In this document: positions 59,190-64,000 of the stretch, piece by piece
Position numbering within the stretch: the stretch's first letter is position 1
Layout: each line of letters begins with the position of its first letter
Assembly (NCBI GenBank): GCA_021521415.1
Contig: JAIQDT010003011.1
Span: 248,001-312,000, forward strand
Direction of reading: 5' to 3'
Source of the DNA: Bidens hawaiensis
Taxonomy: Eukaryota; Streptophyta; Magnoliopsida; Asterales; Asteraceae
Length of the DNA stretch: 64,000 bases
The notes under the pieces: generated by a model
What the model saw: only the letters and a program-made list of their open reading frames with translations
Database searches by the model: none
Told to the model about the DNA's origin: nothing
Position numbers and translations under genes: made by a program

Positions 59190-59566
59190 AGAGAATGGAC
59201 GCCAAGTAATGGAAGACAAGGAGAGGTGCCTAAATGTAGCTCGGGAACTCATGTGATTACGCGAGAGAATCGATGAGCTTGTTAGCATCAACATGGAGGT
59301 GGATCAGCGGAACTGAGAGTTGCATAATAAAATAGAAACATTACATTTCAAACACTATCATGTGGACTGAAGAATGGCTAAGCTTAAAGGCAACCTCGAG
59401 CAACTTACAACCGAACTTACTCGATATAATCGGAACCAAGCCGAGAGGGCAACCCAAACCAACTTCATGACAGAGCCTGCCCATATGCAGACTTTCTCTG
59501 GAGGAAGACTAGGATTATTTAAATACTTTCCGTTAGGTTTAGATTCTAGTCAACCCGTTCTTTTTT
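59190..59566 (+). pseudogene. Coiled-coil ORF relic in the Athila 3' region
   Basis: One frame reads MEDKERCLNVARELM, stop, LRERIDELVSINMEVDQRN, stop, ELHNKIETLHFKHYHVD, stop, RMAKLKGNLEQLTTELTRYN and RNQAERATQTNFM. All three stops are TGA. The heptad-like spacing of L, I, V and M suggests a coiled coil of about 120 residues. Athila elements often carry an extra, env-like or other ORF after pol. I cannot say which family this one belongs to. Confidence 0.5.
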
Positions 59567-59640
59567 TTTGCTCGTCTTTTCCGTTTAGCATTCGTATAAT
59601 CGATTATCTTTATTTTCAATGAAATTTCTTGACCTAATAA

Positions 59641-60724
59641 AAAAGTTATATCAAGTTCCATGACCTAATCCAAATCTAGGGCTCGGTTTAACCCATTTCC
59701 TGTCAAATCTGGGTATAATCCGAACCTAGATCCAAGTTCCTTAAGTATTAAGTTGATTTAGGCTAAAATTGAGTTGCTTGTGTGTGATGTTGGAACAGTT
59801 TATCTTATTTTCTTCATATGAATGCTATTAGACACCATTATTATTAGTTATGTATTATGCCTACTACGGGAAGCACGGGTTTATACTCGTGCCTATTTTA
59901 TGTTTTATGTTTTGTGTTTGTGGTTGTATTTGTAGATATTATGTAGGTAGGATATATTCTTAGTGCTAAAAACAACCTGGCAACGTGCAAGGAGACAACA
60001 AATAGCAAAACAAAAACATACCAAGAAAGGTAATATATTTCCAACAAAAACCACAAACAACCATAGTCAAAACCATACCTAAAAAAACCCTATTCCTATC
60101 CCCAAAACACTAAACCAACCAAAAACCCTATCCTACCAAATTACCCCTTTACCGCTAGAATTTAGCATTGGTCTTTTACCAGCAAGCCCTAAAGAATTGG
60201 AATGCATTCTTTCGATTTCAATTTACTTTGCTGCCGATAATTCGCAAAACCTAGGTTGCCTCTAGAACTTGGGGGGAGAATTTTTCCATTTAGCAATGAG
60301 GTGAGGAAAAAGCGGAACCAAGAGGAACAAAGACCACCATTTTGTGGGATTTTCAAAAGTGCAATGAAAAGATGAGCGAAAAGATATGAACGATGTTTGG
60401 GCTACGAAAATTGGTCTCACGAAGGAAGATGTTGAGTAAGTCAAACCCAATCCCGATACAAATATAATGAACTAATGAGGGTGGGGGCTATTAGGGTCAA
60501 AGCCGAACGATCCATTAGGTTGGAAGTTATGTTCAGAGCAGGGTTGAGGAAGAACTGATCCACATATTAGATAAAACAGGTCTTAACTAGCTGAACTTAA
60601 AAGAGTCATTAGGATTGTGTAAAAAAAAAAATTGTTGTTGATTTACCACACTTTGGGACGAAGAATGGAGAAAAGAGTAAGAACAAGAAGAAATTCTCGA
60701 GGAAGAAGCTCGATTAGTCGTGTT
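59641..60724. other. Unassigned stretch between Athila and S2
   Basis: No recognised gene or LTR end. At 60000-60120 the sequence is A/C-rich (CAAAAACCACAAACAACC) and could be the asparagine-rich part of the gypsy gag relic that Athila interrupted, but the frame is not convincing. Confidence 0.3.
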
Positions 60725-60791
60725 TGTAACATTCGCTACTTTTAAAACCCGACAACCCAACCCATTTTGACCCATATATATATATATATAT

Positions 60792-61343
60792 AGGGAGAGG
60801 ATCAAGAGAAAACTCATCTTTAGAGAGAAAGCAAAAAAACTTTTAAAGAATTGTTTTTAATTAAAAATAAAAAAAATATTTTTAAATTTCTGTTTTAGCC
60901 ATTATTCTTATATTTTCTTATATTTCACTCGAAAAATATAAAAAAAAAATAAAAAAAATAAAAAAAACCCGCTATAATGCACATACATATTATTGTGTGA
61001 TACCGTTGTATTACACATGTGTATTACTATGTATTTTTGAGTTTAATAGTGTTTTATTGCATATATTCAATATTTGTGTATTGTATATGTGTAGTAGTGT
61101 TGTATTATATGGAAAAAAATAATAAAATAAAAGTCGATGTGGTGCACATGTGTGTTAATGTTGTATTTTTACACATACGTACTAATGTGTATTTGATATG
61201 TGTATTAGTCTTATATTGCATATATACAATAGTGTGTATCAGATATGTGCAATAGTGTTGTATTCTATGCAATACAAACACTTTTGCATATATGCAATGC
61301 ACACTATTACACATGCGCACTACACCGACGAGGTTGCCGACAA

Positions 61344-61382
<39 letters not shown>

Positions 61383-61522
61383 TAAACCAATAACAACATA
61401 TAAGAATAATGAAAAAAAAAAACCTAAAAATTTTTTTAAAAAAGTTAAAAATAGTTTTTTAGAAGTTTTTAGGAGTTTTTAAGTTTTCTCTTGAAGATGA
61501 GTTTTCACTAGAACCCACCCCT
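60792..61522. mobile_element. MITE C, flanked by (TA)n
   Basis: The left end AGGGAGAGGATCAAGAGAAA then ACTCATCTTTAGAG and the reverse complement of the right end AGGGGTGGGTTCTAGTGAAA then ACTCATCTTCAAG form imperfect terminal inverted repeats of about 34 bp. TA repeats flank both ends. It is 731 bp, holds a 36-T tract and TGTGTATTAGTGTTGTATT-like repeats, and has no convincing coding region. Its ends resemble MITE A. Confidence 0.75.
61346..61381. repeat. Poly(T) tract of 36
   Basis: Uninterrupted T run inside MITE C. The length may be affected by sequencing. Confidence 0.95.
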
Positions 61523-62528
61523 ATATTATATATATATATATATATTATTAATATTCCCAAGTTTCATTTCATGTGACATTCGTCAATTTCTTTCGTATTT
61601 GGGTTGTATTCGTATTTGTATTTGTATTCGTTAACCCGACCAGTTGGGCATTTTCGATGCATTTTTATTTATTAATTATCATTATAAAATAGTCCCGATG
61701 ATTGAAGTCCATCACTCATTCATTCCTTTTATTTTCGATCAATTAAAAACTCCAAGAGTTAATGTTTTTTAACCGATTTGCAAACTCTACGGGTATAATT
61801 TGGAAATTTTCTAAGTTTATAAACCTTTATTACATTTATTAAATATCTTATAGTTCAGGGTTCAAATTGTACTTTTATTTTAAATTCTATTTTATAAAAC
61901 ATGAAGGGCTAGAATGAAAATTGACCTAAAATTATAATGTAATATTATTAATGCCTATCAACCCACCCCTCCCAGCCTAATCCCGTTTTTCTGGCAAGAT
62001 TCCGACCACTAGAAAACGTCACCGGCCACATCAAAAACACCCCAAAAACTCGTTCGTTGACCCATTTGATTAGCATAACGGCTTTAAATGTCAATAGAAA
62101 TATTTAAGCAATATTTTAATTATGTTTTAACGGCCAATCAATCTTTTAACCTTCGTTTTAACGGCCGTCCATATCGCAAAACTTGAATATGTTCATTAAC
62201 TGAATAACGCTCCAATTGGTAGTATAAATAGGACCCAAACCTTAGTATAAACTTGTACCAACCTTCAATTTCATCTAAAACAAACTCAATAATCCGAAAT
62301 CGATCGGCAAAATTCTAACTCCGGGCAACCATGGTGCAACCTCATTCCTTAACGTTTACAGGTGATTGATATATGAATTCTGATAGTTTTTAGCCATAGA
62401 TCAAAACCCCTAACTAAATTTCAACGAACATGGAACGGCTGTGAAGAAATGAAATCTTAGTGTTTATTTGAAGGAGATGAACTTGAATAATTATATATAT
62501 TAAAATGATTCTGTCATGATACCAACAA

Positions 62529-62586
62529 GCAAGTCTGGTCCAGTGGTTATGTCTTTTGGGTGTAGACTAAGGGACCCGGGTTTGAA
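62529..62586 (+). other. tRNA-like module in S2, truncated by the 62587 insertion
   Basis: TCTGGTCCAGTGGTTATG (A-box-like) is followed by GACCCGGGTTTGAA, the first part of a B box. The sequence then becomes the G2-family LTR start TGTAACGCC. Position and spacing equal those in S0 and S1. Confidence 0.6.
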
Positions 62587-64000
62587 TGTAACGCCCGTTA
62601 ATTTCCGACAAAAGGTTTAATATTGTAGTGTTATGTACACCTTTCGGGCTTGACCCGGCATTCTCTCGGGAGCTCCTTGCAAACCTCGTAAACGTTCTCA
62701 CTTAACTTTCCACCCAAGTTGCTACATACTTCAATTTGGAGGGACTTGGATGTAACTATTTTATATCATAAAACAAAAGAAAACTCAAACCCTAAACCTA
62801 TTTGCAGCCGTCGGACCTGGACCCCCACCCTGCTCGTTTTTCTTCTGCCCAGCCAAGTTTCAGCCGTGAAAACTTCAATTCAAGGTCGGTTTTATGATTC
62901 CCCATGTCTTTTACACCTTAATTGATCATATTAACGCGCTTATTGGTCGTTAAGATTGAGTTTTGATGATAACAGCTTGCTGACAGATTCGTATACGTTT
63001 ATTGTAGGGTCTGTAACGCGATGTTAATCCACTGTTTTTGATCGATTCTTGATTCCATGATGTTCTACTTTGAGTCTAGTTTTCAGAAAGGTATAATACG
63101 TAATTTTTGGACGAGATTTGAATAGTTTTTATGAATTTATAAAATCGAGTGTCAAAGCTGATGCGGGATGACGGATTCTAGTCTGTCTTCTCGACGTCAT
63201 AACCTTTTTTCGACAAGTTCAAATTGGTTGGTTCCACTTCTGGGAGTTAGTGTTTTGAGTTAGGAACCAAACCCAATTGGAATCGTTTAATTTGGTTCGG
63301 TAATGAATTTTATAAAAATAAAACCATTTTGTTGCGCGCTGAAATAGCTGCACATACCTTTCTGTATTGGAAGAATTTTTATGATTTTTGGGTCTAATAG
63401 AAAAATATAATAAAAATATTTTTATAAACCTAAGAAATTTATTAAAGTCTGGTAAAAATTTAATAATTTAATTCAAAGGTTATCCTATGTAATTAAATGC
63501 ATCTTCGCATGCTAAAATCTGCACGTTTTACTCGTTATTAATCAACAAGTTCGTTTTAGGCTTAATCGGTGGTTTTGGTTAGTTGAAAGGTTTTAGGGGC
63601 CTCGGGCCAAGTGTTGGGCCTTGGGCCAAGTGGTTGGGCTTTGGGCAAAGTTTTGGGCCTCGGGCCAAGTGGTTGGGCCTCGGGCCAAGTGTTGGGCCAT
63701 GCGCCAAGTGGTTGGGCCTCGGGCCAAGTGGTTGGGCCTCGGGCCAAGTTGTTGGGCCTTGGGCCAAAATGTTGGGTTTGGGCGGCCCATTAGGCAAGTG
63801 TGTCATTGCGGTCTAGATTAGTAACGCGTTGTGTATAATTTACAGGCCCTTACTTGTGAGTGTGCACTTAAGGATTTCCTAGCTCGTTATAGGTGTTCGA
63901 TTGATTCCAGGTGAGTTCATGATGCCCTTTTTACTCTTTTACGTTTTGGGCTAGCATACACACCGAAATACAATTTTAAACGATTTTACTCGTTACAGTG
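62587..64000 (+). mobile_element. S6: G2-family LTR (plus orientation), runs off right edge
   Basis: It starts TGTAACGCCCGTTAATTTCC. The following sequence is collinear with the reverse complement of S3 (for example GACAGATTCGTATACG, TTGAGTCTAGTTTTCAGAAA and GGTGAGTTCATGATGCC). It differs from S3 by a 19-bp minisatellite at 63598-63785 and by missing part of the LTR just after it. Whether it is a solo LTR or the 5' LTR of an element cannot be decided. Confidence 0.88.
63598..63785. repeat. Minisatellite with a 19-20 bp unit
   Basis: About nine copies of GGGCCTCGGGCCAAGTGGTT with variants (TTGGGCCAAG, CATGCGCCAAG). Open frames run through it on both strands only because the unit lacks stops. 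Confidence 0.93.

Larger units (their letters stand above)
49966..59640 (+). mobile_element. Athila-type Ty3/gypsy retrotransposon, degenerate
   Basis: The 5' LTR (about 49969-51300) is followed by a primer binding site resembling the Athila TTGGCGCCGTTGCCGGGGA, gag, protease with the Athila-like ALADLGSSINLMPY, RT, RNase H, integrase and a long 3' tail. The RNase H is split by solo LTR S5. I could not find a second copy of the LTR, so the 3' end is uncertain and the limit at 59640 is only where recognisable element sequence stops. Every domain has stops or frameshifts. Confidence 0.88.
60725..62586 (+). mobile_element. S2: LTR of the S0/S1 family, cut by a G2-family LTR
   Basis: The start TGTAACATTCGCTACTTTTA with AACCCGACAACCC matches S1 at 12449. 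Later homology includes CCTAATCCCGTTTTTCTGGC, CCAATTGGTAGTATAAATAG and the tRNA-like module. MITE C lies inside. At 62587 the sequence switches to a G2-family LTR, within the B box of the tRNA-like module. The other half lies beyond the window. Confidence 0.8.

Noticed and set aside
60262..60450. Possible host exon at 60.2-60.5 kb
   Set aside because: Short frames on both strands without splice signals, family motifs or continuation. It was left as unassigned.
59640..60600. Athila 3' LTR
   Set aside because: I looked for a second copy of TGATGTATATGAATTTATAC or of the CATCGCATCA end and found none.
61019..61482. Overlapping frames rich in Y, I, C and F
   Set aside because: They are low-complexity translations of the AT-rich interior of MITE C and its poly(T) tract.
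63562..63821. Open frames on both strands through 63.6-63.8 kb (PR/GP-rich)
   Set aside because: A stop-free 19-20 bp minisatellite unit opens several frames at once. No start, family or conservation argument supports a protein.

Overview
This 64 kb window looks like repeat-rich nuclear chromatin from a flowering plant. The evidence is a host gene with eight exons and canonical GT-AG introns, chromodomain-bearing Ty3/gypsy, Athila and Ty1/copia retrotransposons, and initiator-Met-tRNA primer binding sites. The repeat style would suit a eudicot, perhaps Asteraceae, but nothing here fixes the species. There are no bacterial features, rRNA genes, intact tRNA genes or CRISPR arrays. I recognise one host gene, a VAP27-type VAMP-associated protein at 39775-43082 (+), 234 codons after splicing. 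Nearly all the rest is transposon-derived, and the coding parts are broken by stops and frameshifts.

Layout. 1-3136: 5' part of a minus-strand Tat-like gypsy element (LTR 2550-3136, gag, protease, start of RT). 3435-32134: a 'Russian doll'. A minus-oriented solo LTR (S0) holds a complete plus-strand gypsy chromovirus (G1, 5663-31272, TSD TATTA). G1's integrase region holds solo LTR S1 (12449-25103). S1 holds solo LTR S-out (14219-24332, TSD CTTTT). S-out holds a complete minus-strand gypsy element of its own family (G2, 15785-23889, TSD ACCTG). G1's 3' LTR carries another solo LTR (S3, 26768-29722, TSD CAAAT). Removing S3 and one TSD copy leaves 1906 bp, exactly the 5' LTR length. 32135-38944: LTR debris and solo LTR S4 (34026-37245, TSD AACAA). 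38990-43300: an AT-rich repeat and then the VAP27 gene. 44507-48470: two minus-strand copia fragments. 48711-49965: a gypsy leader and gag relic interrupted by an Athila element (about 49966-59640), whose RNase H is split by solo LTR S5 (55329-57160, TSD AAACA). 60725 onward: a plus-strand LTR (S2) of the S0/S1 family, hit by a (TA)n-targeting MITE and, at 62587, by a G2-family LTR that runs off the right edge.

The transposon genes no longer work together as functional units. They record successive insertions, LTR-LTR recombination (at least five of the LTRs have a length and ends that fit solo LTRs) and decay in which several stops look like C-to-T changes. The least ordinary signal is a tRNA-like module with Pol III A and B boxes, found at the same place in all three S0/S1/S2-family LTRs. 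Other notable points are a conserved imperfect hairpin and variable tandem repeats in the G2-family LTRs, six degenerate repeats in the G1 leader, and near-perfect palindromes in S5.
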